Assembly: GCA_017616695.1 (NCBI GenBank)
Contig: JAFZXN010000030.1
Coordinates: forward strand, 40,639-104,638
Reading direction: 5' to 3'
Length of the DNA stretch: 64,000 nt
From: Clostridia bacterium
GTDB lineage: Bacteria; Bacillota; Clostridia; Christensenellales; Borkfalkiaceae
Below the pieces are notes generated by a model, which was not told the origin of the DNA, made no database searches, and worked only from the letters and a program-made list of their open reading frames with translations. Shown in pieces: positions 35,497 to 43,968 of this stretch. How positions within the stretch are numbered: position 1 is the stretch's first letter; each line of letters opens with the position of its first letter. A program made the translations under genes and the position numbers.

Positions 35497-35516
35497 TTGC
35501 TTAGATCTTGCTTAAA
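35497..35516. repeat. 20-bp direct repeat, right copy flanking fic
   Basis: Exact copy of 34430-34449, followed by another TTGCTTAA at 35521. Confidence 0.85.
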
Positions 35517-35761
35517 ATGTTGCTTAATTATGATCGCGGAAGGAATTGATAGCGATACGTATAAACAGACCGGCCGAATAAGAAAATACGATAGGCGAAG
35601 GCTTACGGGTGGGAAGATAATGACAGCCGATCGTAACGCACGATAAAAGTAACGTCAATATGTTAAAAGCGATAAGTATCGTTAAGCGGGGGCAAAGCGG
35701 CGCGGCAAAAGGAAAGTTCCGGCGCGCCGTAAGATCGCGCGTTAAAAAGCCCGGTAAACTC

Positions 35762-35798
35762 AAAAAGCGGGGCTATAGGTCGATTAACGGCGCTTTTT
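35762..35798. repeat. R1 variant enclosed in a terminator-like stem
   Basis: AAAAAGCG and CGCTTTTT form an 8-bp stem whose loop contains the R1 variant core CTATAGGTCGATTAACG. Apart from this I see no gene between 35517 and 36074; short frames there look accidental. Confidence 0.6.
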
Positions 35799-35886
35799 GT
35801 AAAATTTATCGCGCTTTTCGGAGTGCTTTGCGGTGGGCGGCGGCCCGCGTATAATATTTACGTCGGAATAATTTTAGTAAAATGTC

Positions 35887-35915
35887 TTGAATAATATCAT
35901 TAAGTATGATATAAT
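35887..35915 (+). promoter_or_regulatory. Promoter of the sugar symporter operon
   Basis: TTGAAT, 17 bases, consensus TATAAT. The leader to the start at 36075 is about 150 nt. Confidence 0.65.
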
Positions 35916-36074
35916 ATATAAGTCGGGCTCGTTTAAGGCGGCAAAAGGCGGTAGTCGCCGCTTGCCGAAAAAAAACGGGAGAACGACTTTTCCGCAGGCG
36001 TCCGAGGCGGGAAATATCCGCACAAAAAATACTTACAGGGAGAATATCCCGCGGGCGGGGATACAAATAAAATA

Positions 36075-37577
36075 ATGAAACGTTTGTCCAAAAAACAGAT
36101 GTGGATATTTGCCGTCGGGCAACTCGGTTGGTCGATGCTCAGCGGCATAATCAGCGCGTGGCTCGTCACGTTCTATCTGCCGGTAAAAAGCGATATCGAA
36201 CAGTTCGGCGCCATTCAGTACATAACGCCGGGGCTCGTTATCGGCGGTTTTTTGACGGTATTGGGGCTTATAACCGCGTTATCGAGGGTTTTCGACGCGG
36301 TGACAGATCCGCTTATCGCGTCTATGTCGGATAAAAGCAAGAACCCGCGCGGCAGGCGCATACCGTTCATGCAGTACGCGGCGATACCGCTTGCGATAGT
36401 CACGGTCTTACTCTTCCTTGCGCCCGTCAACGCAACGAGCGGTTGGAATACTTTATGGATATCCGTATTTATCGTCTTATTCTATCTGTTTATGACGATG
36501 TACTGCACGCCGTACAACGCGCTCATCTCCGAGTTCGGCAAAACGCAGGAAGACAGAATGTTCATCTCGACGGCCATATCCTTAACGTATTTCGCAGGCA
36601 CGATGCTTGCGTACACGCCTTTCGTGTTTGCCGGAATGATAAGGGGAGCGGTAGGGTTTGCCTGGAGCTATCGCGTTTGCTTTATAGTGCTTGCCGCAAT
36701 AGCCGCAGTGTGCATGCTCATACCCACCTTCTTCCTTAAAGAAAAGGAATTCGTCGACACCGTGCCGAGCGAATCGAATATGTTCCGTTCTCTCGGCGCG
36801 ACCTTCAAAAACAAGGATTTCCGCACGTTCGCTCTTTCCGATATAATGTATTGGGTAGGGTTGACGCTCTTCCAGACGGGTTTGCCGTTCTTCGTTAAAG
36901 TATCGATGAACCTCGACGAATCGTTTACCATGTACTTCCTCGGCGGAATGACCGTTTTGTCCGCGTGCTTTTATCCCGTGGTTTCGGGGCTGGTTAAAAA
37001 ATTCGGCAAAAAGAAACTCACCATCGCGGGCTTTTTGGGGCTTTCGCTTGCGTACGTTATTGCGGCGCTCATCGGCGTTATCGGCGTTCCCGGCAAAAAC
37101 AGCGTGCTCGGCATAGGTTTCGGCGTGGCGGTATGTATCGTCGCGGCGTTCCCGATGGCGCTGCTTGGCATTATACCGCAGTCCATCGTTGCCGACGTTG
37201 CCGAAGCCGACGGCTACGTTACGGGTGAGAACCGCGAAGGTATGTTCTTTGCGGCAAGGACTTTCGCAATGAAGTTCGGCCAGTCGCTCGCGATGCTTTT
37301 ATTCACGTCGCTTGCCATTATCGGCACGACGCAGGAAGCCAACTCCAACGACATAACCGCCTCCGTTACGGGTATGATAGTCGTCGGCGTAGTCGCTGTC
37401 GTGTTCTGCGTGCTCGGCGCGGTGCTGTTGACGTTCTACAACGAAAAGAAGGTCATGTCGACTATCGACGAGGGTAAGGCCGCTATCGCCGCACGTTCGG
37501 CTGCCGACACGGAAAACGCCGCTGCGGATACCTCCGCCGAAGCCGAAGAAACGGAAAATATAAACGATAATGAATAA
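36075..37577 (+). CDS. GPH-family sugar:cation symporter (MelB-like)
   Basis: 500 residues, twelve membrane segments. The GPH signature is clear in the first loop region: SRVFDAVTDPLIASMSDKSK and NPRGRRIPFM. This family (glycoside-pentoside-hexuronide) imports sugars with Na+ or H+. The C-terminus has an Ala/Glu-rich tail. Its gene overlaps the alpha-galactosidase gene by eight bases, so melibiose or another alpha-galactoside is the likely cargo (inference from context). The ribosome site is not strong. Confidence 0.92.
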   Translation: MKRLSKKQMWIFAVGQLGWSMLSGIISAWLVTFYLPVKSDIEQFGAIQYITPGLVIGGFLTVLGLITALSRVFDAVTDPLIASMSDKSKNPRGRRIPFMQYAAIPLAIVTVLLFLAPVNATSGWNTLWISVFIVLFYLFMTMYCTPYNALISEFGKTQEDRMFISTAISLTYFAGTMLAYTPFVFAGMIRGAVGFAWSYRVCFIVLAAIAAVCMLIPTFFLKEKEFVDTVPSESNMFRSLGATFKNKDFRTFALSDIMYWVGLTLFQTGLPFFVKVSMNLDESFTMYFLGGMTVLSACFYPVVSGLVKKFGKKKLTIAGFLGLSLAYVIAALIGVIGVPGKNSVLGIGFGVAVCIVAAFPMALLGIIPQSIVADVAEADGYVTGENREGMFFAARTFAMKFGQSLAMLLFTSLAIIGTTQEANSNDITASVTGMIVVGVVAVVFCVLGAVLLTFYNEKKVMSTIDEGKAAIAARSAADTENAAADTSAEAEETENINDNE

Positions 37578-39219
37578 TACGAAAACGACTGAGATCAAAT
37601 TGAGATATATCCCCGACGGCGGAGAAAAGACGGAAATAGCTTTCTCCCCCGACGGGGCTTTCGAAAACGACTGCTTTGAGGTCTTGGCTCAAATAAGCGG
37701 GGCAAGGCGCACCGTCAAAGTCAAGACAAAGCGCCCCGTCACGCTGGAAAAATGCACTCAAAGGGGCGTTTACAAGGCCGATTTCGGCGACCTTGCGTTT
37801 ATAAACGGCTACCAGTCCTGGACGAAGACCAAAGAATACTTCCTTTCCGAAAAGGAGCGCGACGTCAAAAGACTTCCGAAGCCGCTACTTAGAACTTACG
37901 CTTTCGATCGCTACGGCGACGCGACCTTTTTCGATTACGACAGGAATATCCTGCACGGTTACGACGTGTTCTACGTCAAAAGCGGGAGCGGCAAAAGCGG
38001 TTCGTTCATCTTTAACGCCAACTATAAAAACGCGTATCTCGTCATAGTCATCGACAGGTCTACCGGCGAAGTGAGCTTAAGAAACGAGCTTGACGGGTTG
38101 CGTTTGAACGCGGGCGAAGAATTCGTCGTTTCCGATTACTATATCGAAGATTACGAAAAAGGCAAGCGGCTTTTTGAAGAGTTCTTCCCGAAAAAGGACG
38201 TCAAAAAGATACTCGGCTACACCTCCTGGTACAACTATTATCAGGATATCGACGAAAAGATAATCCTGCGCGACCTTGACGCTCTCGATAGTAGGTTCGA
38301 GCTTTTTCAGATAGACGACGGTTACGAAACTTTCGTCGGCGACTGGTTGGACGTTGATAAAAACAAGTTCCCGAACGGGCTTTCCGATATCGTTAAAAAG
38401 ATACATTCCCGCGGTATGCAGGCGGGGATATGGCTTGCGCCGCTCGTTGCGGAAGAAAAGAGCAAGGTGTTCAACGAGCACAGGGATTGGTTCCTTTTCG
38501 ACGGCGAAACGGTCAAGTGCGGCTCCAATTGGAGCGGGTTTTACGCTATCAATTTAAGTGTCCCAAACGCGAGGGCTTACGTTTCGGAGTGTCTCGGCTA
38601 CTATATGGGGCTTGGGTTCGACTTTTTCAAGCTCGACTTTTTATACGCCTCGAGCCTTGCGCCCTGCGGCGGAAGAACGCGTTCTATGGTCGCCGAAGAC
38701 GCTTACGCTTTTTTGAGGGAAACGCTCAAAGACAAGACGATCCTCGGTTGCGGCGCTACGATTTTCAACGCCGCGGACAAGTTCGATTATCTTCGCATCG
38801 GGCCGGACGTGTCGCTTAAATTCGACGACGTGTGGTTCATGCGCTTTATGCACAACGAGCGTATCTCCACAAAAACGACCTTGCAGAACACCGTGTTCAG
38901 AAGTTTATTCAACGGCAGGCTGTTCGGAAACGATCCGGACGTATTTTTACTTCGCGACGACAATATCGGGCTGTCCGCACGGCAGCGGCGCGCGCTTATC
39001 ACGCTCAACGCGCTGTTCGGTTCCGTGCTTATGACGAGCGACGACCTCGGTAAATACGACGCCGCAAAAAACCGAACGCTCGATAATGCGCTCGAACTTT
39101 ACCGCAACGCGACGGTCACGGATTTTTGCCGTCAACACGATATAATACGCATTTTCTATACGCTCGGCGGCGAAGAAAAAACGCTTGAATACGACACCAA
39201 AAAGGGGGTTTTGTTATGA
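37570..39219 (+). CDS. Alpha-galactosidase-like glycoside hydrolase (clan GH-D, GH36 type)
   Basis: 549 residues, cytoplasmic (no signal). An N-terminal beta-rich domain (1-200) precedes a TIM barrel with LGYTSWYNYYQDIDEKIILR, FQIDDGYETFVGDW, GIWLAPLVAEE, the nucleophile region FFKLDFLYA (Asp356) and DYLRIGPDVSLKF near the expected acid/base. It is shorter than the usual 700-residue GH36 enzymes, mainly at the N-terminus. It probably splits the alpha-galactoside imported by the adjoining symporter. It overlaps both neighbours, so the three genes are one operon. Confidence 0.87.
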   Translation: MNNTKTTEIKLRYIPDGGEKTEIAFSPDGAFENDCFEVLAQISGARRTVKVKTKRPVTLEKCTQRGVYKADFGDLAFINGYQSWTKTKEYFLSEKERDVKRLPKPLLRTYAFDRYGDATFFDYDRNILHGYDVFYVKSGSGKSGSFIFNANYKNAYLVIVIDRSTGEVSLRNELDGLRLNAGEEFVVSDYYIEDYEKGKRLFEEFFPKKDVKKILGYTSWYNYYQDIDEKIILRDLDALDSRFELFQIDDGYETFVGDWLDVDKNKFPNGLSDIVKKIHSRGMQAGIWLAPLVAEEKSKVFNEHRDWFLFDGETVKCGSNWSGFYAINLSVPNARAYVSECLGYYMGLGFDFFKLDFLYASSLAPCGGRTRSMVAEDAYAFLRETLKDKTILGCGATIFNAADKFDYLRIGPDVSLKFDDVWFMRFMHNERISTKTTLQNTVFRSLFNGRLFGNDPDVFLLRDDNIGLSARQRRALITLNALFGSVLMTSDDLGKYDAAKNRTLDNALELYRNATVTDFCRQHDIIRIFYTLGGEEKTLEYDTKKGVLL

Positions 39220-40655
39220 ACGATAAAAGTTCGGTCATTTTCGGCAACGTTATGGACGAAAAGACCGTAAAGCAAGCCGAAAAGGCCAAAAACGGATATA
39301 TAAAGAAGTTCGGGGACGATTCGGCAAAGGATTATAAACTTGCGTTTGCGCCCGTTCCCGCGCTCGATCATATAGGCGTAGACAACGTAGTCTTCACCGA
39401 CGGCGAAACGGCTAAGTTCGACGATAACGCGCTCATAGTCGGCAATATCAGAATGGGCTTCGGGCATTACAGGATATCGGTAGCCATGGCTTCTTGCGCC
39501 CGTGCGCTCGGATATCACCCGTATTGGCTCGACCTCGCTTCGTTCGATGCGACGGGTTCCAAGATGATCCGCCATCAGAACGACCTTTATTCCAAAGCTT
39601 CGAGGATATCGCAAAAGTCAAAGCTATTCAATAAGTTTTTCTGGGAGCCGCTAAATTGCGAAGGCTTCAAAAAGATAAGCTACAACGCCAAGGATCAGAA
39701 AAACAGCGAGCTGCTCGTGCCTATTTTTAAAAATATCCCCAAAAACGTGCCGTATATCGCTACGCACGTCTGGCCGAGTCAGGGCGCTATACACGCGGGG
39801 CTTACCAACGTCGTGAACGCTATTCCCGACAACTGGCCGATGGGGCTTCACTTGTCCGAAGGCGCTATGCACGCCGTCCAGACTCCTTTTGCCTATCTTG
39901 GTTATAAGACGCTCAACGGGTTCGATAAAAAGCCGCTAAAAGGTATCCCAGCAAGCTCTTTAAAGCGCGTGGGCTGCTTTATCGACCACGAACTGTTGGT
40001 AAACCTTAAAGAAGATAACGATCTGAGAAGAAAAAGAGCCGCGGAAAACAAGCCGCTCCGCATACTTATGACAGTCGGCGGCGCGGGCGCGGGCTTTAAA
40101 CAGTTCGCCGCCATGGTCAAACATCTTCTGCCGCTCGTCAAAGCCGAAAGAGTTTCGCTCGTCATCAACTTCGGCGACCATAAGGACGTTTTCGACAAGC
40201 TTGTTTCGGCGGTGGGCGACATAAGATGCCGCAAGTTCTTCAACGATTACGAGGGCTTAAAAGCCTATAATAAGTCTATCCGCGACGGCAGGGAAGAAGG
40301 CGTGGTCGCTATCTATAACCAGAATATCTTCGAGGCGGTCTATTCGACCAACCTTATGATGCCGAATTGCGACCTTCTTATCACCAAGCCGAGCGAACTT
40401 GCGTATTATCCCATTCCGAAAGTGTTTATGCGCCATATCGGCGGGCATGAAGTCTACGGTGCGATATACGGCAGGGAAGTTGGCGACGCGACTTGGGAAT
40501 GCCCTACCGAAAAGTCTATGAACGAAATGCTCGATAGACTCGTCGACGATAAGGAAATAATGATCGCAACGTGCGACCGCATAGACGAGCTTAACGCGCA
40601 GGGCGTTTATAACGGCGCTTACGAATGCGTTAAACTCGCGACGGGTAAAAAATAA
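39216..40655 (+). CDS. GT-B-fold glycosyltransferase-like protein
   Basis: 479 residues. The stretch VGNIRMGFGHYRISVAMASC (about 72-91) resembles the GxGH...A start of MGDG-synthase/MurG (GT28-like) N-terminal domains, and LRILMTVGGAGAGFKQFAAM plus LLITKPSELAYYPIPKVFM resemble their C-terminal nucleotide-sugar domain with the TKPxx loop. The acceptor could be a lipid or sugar but cannot be read from sequence, and the first 70 residues are unlike GT28. It is the last gene of the symporter/alpha-galactosidase operon (ATGA overlap), an unusual place for a biosynthetic transferase. A strong terminator follows. Confidence 0.65.
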   Translation: MNDKSSVIFGNVMDEKTVKQAEKAKNGYIKKFGDDSAKDYKLAFAPVPALDHIGVDNVVFTDGETAKFDDNALIVGNIRMGFGHYRISVAMASCARALGYHPYWLDLASFDATGSKMIRHQNDLYSKASRISQKSKLFNKFFWEPLNCEGFKKISYNAKDQKNSELLVPIFKNIPKNVPYIATHVWPSQGAIHAGLTNVVNAIPDNWPMGLHLSEGAMHAVQTPFAYLGYKTLNGFDKKPLKGIPASSLKRVGCFIDHELLVNLKEDNDLRRKRAAENKPLRILMTVGGAGAGFKQFAAMVKHLLPLVKAERVSLVINFGDHKDVFDKLVSAVGDIRCRKFFNDYEGLKAYNKSIRDGREEGVVAIYNQNIFEAVYSTNLMMPNCDLLITKPSELAYYPIPKVFMRHIGGHEVYGAIYGREVGDATWECPTEKSMNEMLDRLVDDKEIMIATCDRIDELNAQGVYNGAYECVKLATGKK

Positions 40656-40675
40656 TTTTTTAAATATATAATTAA

Positions 40676-40732
40676 GGTCGGAAGCTTAAAAAGCGGCGGT
40701 GCGTTTTAAAAAGCTTCCGACCGATTTTTTTT
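40676..40732 (+). terminator. Intrinsic terminator of the galactoside operon
   Basis: A 12-bp stem GGTCGGAAGCTT / AAGCTTCCGACC with an internal 23-base loop, followed by CGAT8. Confidence 0.88.
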
Positions 40733-40859
40733 ACGGTTTTTTTAAAAAGTGTGGAACAAACGCCCGTCCGAAATTGTATTAATAGCGTAAACAAACGGCG
40801 GACAAACGTTTTTCACGGCGGTATTGTTACCGGTACTTGCCGCAAGGGTAAAATTAATA

Positions 40860-40885
40860 AAAGTCCGCCTATAAGTCGATCATCG
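40860..40885 (+). repeat. Dispersed element R1, near-full copy
   Basis: AAAGTCCGC plus the core with one change (CGATCATCG), followed by CGTATTTTT. It lies 205 bases after a stop and 86 before the next start. The remainder of 40733-40971 shows no gene. Confidence 0.8.
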
Positions 40886-40971
40886 CGTATTTTTCGATCG
40901 GCGAACGCTTTAAAAGCGAGGTTTGATAAGTGCGATGAACGTTAAAAAAATATTAAATAGGAGTTTTGGTC

Positions 40972-42321
40972 ATGATGAAGTTATTTAAACGCTTTGCAGT
41001 GCTTTTGATGATTATAGCGTTAGTCGTTATTTCATTCGGTTGCTCGAGTGCTCACGACGGTTATAGGGCGGCAGACGGAGTCGGCGGATACGCTCCGTCG
41101 AAAATTATCGACGGCGCCGTCGGTTTTGACGACGAAATGCTCGAAGTCGCGCCCGAGGGCGAATATTCCGCTGCGGACGACGCCGAAACGAGCGTCGAAG
41201 AAGAGGTACAAAGACCTGTCGGTCTAATTACCGCGTCAGCCTGGAACGACAATCAGTATTACGATTATTATCTCACGCTTTTCGATGAAGAAAAGACCGA
41301 GATCGGTCAAAACGGCGAAGAAACGACTACCAAAGGCAAATTCCGTTCGTATTACGAAAACGCGCGCTGGGGCTTTGACAACACTTCCCGCGTGAAAGTT
41401 ACGGTAAAAGCGGGCGAAACGCCTGCCGCGGGCGCGGTCGTCACCTATTTTTTGCAGGATCAAAGCAAAATGAGCGCCGTCGCCGACGCTAACGGCGTTT
41501 GCTATATCTTCCCCGACACGGCGACGGGTAACGTGACGGTAAGTAGCGGCAGTTATTCCGCCACCGCCGAATTCGACGCGGAAAACAGAGATCTCGAAGT
41601 TCAGCTTGACGGCGCGGTCGCAAAAGCCGCGATCATAAAGCTTATGTTCGTGGTCGACGTGACAGGCTCTATGGGCGACGAACTCAATTATCTCACCGCC
41701 GAGCTCGACGACGTTATTAAGCGCGTCGCCGCCGCTAACGGGCAGATCGATATCGACCTTGCGTTCCTTTTCTATCGCGATAACGGCGATAAGGTCAAGT
41801 TCGATTATTACGATTTTATGGGCGTTACCCGTCAGGAAAATCTCACCGCGCAACTTAATAACCTTGCCAAACAGCGTGCCGAGGGCGGCGGGGATTACCC
41901 CGAGGCTTTGGACGAGGCTCTTGAAATGGCAATAAATAAGAATTGGGGCAACGAAAATTCCACGAAGATAATTTTCCACGTTTTCGACGCTCCGCCTCAT
42001 GAAGAAAAATCCAATCAGGCGTGCTACCAAAGGGCGGCAAGGGGCGCCGCCGCAAAAGGCATCAGGATCAACCCCGTTCTCTGCAGCGGAGCCGACCTCT
42101 TATGCGAATACCTCGCGCGCCAGACGGCTATTTTGACGGGCGGCCACTTCGTTTACGTCACGGACGATTCGGGTATCGGCAACGCGCATTACGATCCGAA
42201 TATCCCCAACGCCGTGGTCGAAAGATTGAACGACCTTATAGTCCGCCTCGTCGACGGTTACTACACCGGTGAGTTCGCAGATCCCGTCGATTGGAAAACG
42301 GCGACGGCGGAAAATAATTGA
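40972..42321 (+). CDS. VWA-domain lipoprotein
   Basis: 449 residues from the ATG at 40972 with AGGAG eight bases upstream. The lipobox ISFGC puts the lipidated cysteine at 24. An acidic linker (60-80) and a beta-sandwich domain (about 120-220, VKVTVKAGETPAAGAVVTYF) precede a von Willebrand A domain with the metal site DVTGSMG (Asp229, Thr231, Ser233), a further Asp in FDAPPHEE and a typical C-terminal helix. VWA domains bind proteins or matrix through a metal ion. It is exported and anchored at the outer face of the membrane; the ligand is unknown. The stop is followed at once by repeat R2 and the hairpin array. Confidence 0.87.
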   Translation: MMKLFKRFAVLLMIIALVVISFGCSSAHDGYRAADGVGGYAPSKIIDGAVGFDDEMLEVAPEGEYSAADDAETSVEEEVQRPVGLITASAWNDNQYYDYYLTLFDEEKTEIGQNGEETTTKGKFRSYYENARWGFDNTSRVKVTVKAGETPAAGAVVTYFLQDQSKMSAVADANGVCYIFPDTATGNVTVSSGSYSATAEFDAENRDLEVQLDGAVAKAAIIKLMFVVDVTGSMGDELNYLTAELDDVIKRVAAANGQIDIDLAFLFYRDNGDKVKFDYYDFMGVTRQENLTAQLNNLAKQRAEGGGDYPEALDEALEMAINKNWGNENSTKIIFHVFDAPPHEEKSNQACYQRAARGAAAKGIRINPVLCSGADLLCEYLARQTAILTGGHFVYVTDDSGIGNAHYDPNIPNAVVERLNDLIVRLVDGYYTGEFADPVDWKTATAENN

Positions 42322-42325
42322 TAGA

Positions 42326-42487
42326 GACCGCTGACCGCCGCTGGCGGAATGATGTACCGCCGGCAGGCAAAACGATGTTGCCGTTACACGGCAAACGATA
42401 TTGTCGGGCGTTTGCCGACCAAACGCCGTTTCCGACAAACGATGTTACCGCATTCGCGGTAAACGATATTGCGCGTTAATTTCGCGC
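42326..42487. repeat. Array of different hairpins joined by a constant 10-base linker
   Basis: After R2 (42326-42355) the linker AAACGATRTT occurs at 42370-42379, 42393-42402, 42437-42446 and 42461-42470, alternately with G and A at the variable base. Between the linkers lie unrelated perfect hairpins: GCCGT-TAC-ACGGC, a 12-bp hairpin at 42403-42436 (GGCGTTT/AAACGCC inside GTCG/CGAC), ACCGC-ATTC-GCGGT and GCGCG-TTAATTT-CGCGC. A worn linker (AAACTGCGG) ends the array. Nothing in it codes. Confidence 0.8.
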
Positions 42488-42505
42488 AAACTGCGGTCGT
42501 AAAGA

Positions 42506-42547
42506 AATTATTAACACTTTTTCTTGTTAATACAAGAAAAAGTCGTT
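42506..42547 (-). repeat. Second copy of the ACTTTTTCTTG palindrome
   Basis: ACTTTTTCTTGT / ACAAGAAAAAGT around TAAT. On the minus strand it matches the junction between the tandem elements at about 19619-19657 with a single difference over some 39 bases. Confidence 0.75.
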
Positions 42548-42674
42548 AAGACTTGTGGTCGTGAACGCTGACGCGTCCCGAACGTAATTATTTGAAAAGA
42601 TATTTATTTTATCGATAAAGATCCTTAAAAATCTATAAATTCTCTCCTTTTTTAGGTCTTCTTGCCAAAGACTT

Positions 42675-42815
42675 ATGAAAAAAACGTCAGTTGCAACGGC
42701 GGTCGCGAGTTTCGCGGCCGCCGCTGCATATTTATCAATATTATTTATAATTATAATTATTTTCCGAAAAAGGGTTGACATATCGCGTATTAATAAATAT
42801 AATAGTTATATGTGA
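42675..42815 (+). CDS. Possible small hydrophobic membrane peptide
   Basis: A 46-codon frame from ATG 42675: lysine start, an alanine-rich run, one strongly hydrophobic segment (LSILFIIIIIIF), then RKRVDISR. This is the shape of a single-span peptide such as type I toxins, but there is no convincing ribosome site and its end overlaps the promoter of the next gene, so it may be chance in AT-rich DNA. Confidence 0.25.
   Translation: MKKTSVATAVASFAAAAAYLSILFIIIIIFRKRVDISRINKYNSYM
42775..42803 (+). promoter_or_regulatory. Promoter of the small membrane protein gene
   Basis: Perfect TTGACA, 17 bases, perfect TATAAT. The leader to 42933 is about 120 nt, with small hairpins (GGTCGGTAAAGTTACC region). 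Confidence 0.85.
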
Positions 42816-42932
42816 AATCATATATTGATCTCACACGGTCGGTAAAGTTACCGTTTGAATGGTCTTTTGAGCGGTGCGGTCCGATCACGGCATACGTTTT
42901 TTTCATAAAAATAAAAAGGGAGGTACTTTTAA

Positions 42933-43262
42933 ATGAAAAACGCGTCTCAAACTATGTACAGAATAGGTAGGATAATCAACTACGTCTTACTTGGCCTCGG
43001 CGCCCTGCTTACCCTTATCGGTATCATAGGGCTTATTGCAGGTACCGAAGGAGCTGCCGGCTTGCTCGGTTACGGTCTTATGCTCGTTATAACGAACGTT
43101 GTAGCGTTGATCCTTGCGGGGAAAGCGCTCGCTTCTCTGACCGACGGTCAGGTAAACAACAAACCGCACATCATTATGATAGTCGTCGGTGCGATAAGTG
43201 AAAATCCGTTATTCGTTTTAGGCGGCATTTTCGGTCTTATCGCCGAACATCAGGGCAACTGA
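42933..43262 (+). CDS. Small membrane protein of unknown function
   Basis: 109 residues behind GGGAGG. Three hydrophobic segments (about 13-36, 42-63, 78-103) joined by short loops; LGALLTLIGIIGLIAG and IMIVVGAISENPLFVLGGIF are glycine-rich. I recognise no family beyond a general likeness to small DUF membrane proteins. It has its own consensus promoter with a long leader, so it may be well expressed. A hairpin (AAGGGCTG/CAGCCCTT) follows at about 43278-43321 without a T-tract. Confidence 0.7.
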   Translation: MKNASQTMYRIGRIINYVLLGLGALLTLIGIIGLIAGTEGAAGLLGYGLMLVITNVVALILAGKALASLTDGQVNNKPHIIMIVVGAISENPLFVLGGIFGLIAEHQGN

Positions 43263-43370
43263 ATCAAATAACTTTTCAAGGGCTGTCGCAAGTCGATCTT
43301 ATCCGATTTGCAGCAGCCCTTGCGTTTAAGATACGCACTCTTGAAATGATATCGAAAAATTGCAAATAAT

Positions 43371-43392
43371 AGGCTATAAGCCCGTTAATCGA
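43371..43392 (+). repeat. R1 variant
   Basis: GGCTATAAGCCCGTTAATCG followed by ACGTTTTT; diverged in the middle in the same way as the copy at 53178 (AAGCCCGTTA). Confidence 0.5.
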
Positions 43393-43490
43393 CGTTTTTA
43401 TACGCACAGGCAGGCTTAAAATATTATTAAGATAACAAAAATTGCGGCGGATAAAGCCGCTGAAAACTTAAAATAAATCGAGGTGTTATT

Positions 43491-43805
43491 ATGGAAGAAA
43501 ACAAAGAAGTCATGATCAACGACGAAACCGAAGAAAAGAAAGAAGACTCAAAGGAGATCAAACTTTCCTTCAAGCCTTCGATGCTTTGTCTTTATATCGC
43601 GTTCGCTACGCTCGCGTTGTTTGCGCTTTACGAGATAATCATCGCTTATACCGGCACTACGTCGGTAGTCCGCGGCATTGCAAGGACTTTCCTTTATCCT
43701 GCGGCGATAGGCGGGTTCGTTCTTTCCGTATTTAAACAGAGAAAGTTCGATATCAACGTATTCACAAGCATGGTCACTATGCTCGTAGTCATTATGTCGC
43801 TGTAA
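43491..43805 (+). CDS. Small membrane protein of unknown function
   Basis: 104 residues behind CGAGGTG. An acidic/lysine-rich N-terminus of about 28 residues (NDETEEKKEDSKEIK) precedes three hydrophobic segments (about 31-52, 63-81, 90-104). No family recognised. It is followed by a strong terminator. No clear link to the neighbours. Confidence 0.65.
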   Translation: MEENKEVMINDETEEKKEDSKEIKLSFKPSMLCLYIAFATLALFALYEIIIAYTGTTSVVRGIARTFLYPAAIGGFVLSVFKQRKFDINVFTSMVTMLVVIMSL

Positions 43806-43819
43806 AATACAGACAACTT

Positions 43820-43868
43820 AAAAAGTCTGCCTTATTCGCGTTAAACGACTTATAGGCAGACTTTTTTT
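43820..43868. terminator. Bidirectional terminator containing an R1 arm
   Basis: A 13-bp stem AAAAAGTCTGCCT / AGGCAGACTTTTT. The right half (43846-43866, CGACTTATAGGCAGACTTTTT) is a reverse R1 copy, showing how the element can form one side of a terminator. It serves the plus-strand gene and faces the end of mnmA. Confidence 0.88.
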
Positions 43869-43968
43869 ATTATCGGTACAATTCTTTGCCAAACGTAACA
43901 GTGTTTTTGGCTTAAACGGGCGTGAAAACCGCCCGTGCTTTTTTCGCGAAACGAAGTGCGAAAATCTT

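Noticed and set aside
34430..35516. Insertion sequence carrying fic
   Set aside because: Direct repeats are present but there are no terminal inverted repeats and no transposase, so I call only a cassette-like insertion.
42370..42470. CRISPR array
   Set aside because: The repeat is only 10 bases, the spacers are palindromic and of unequal length, and no cas gene is present.
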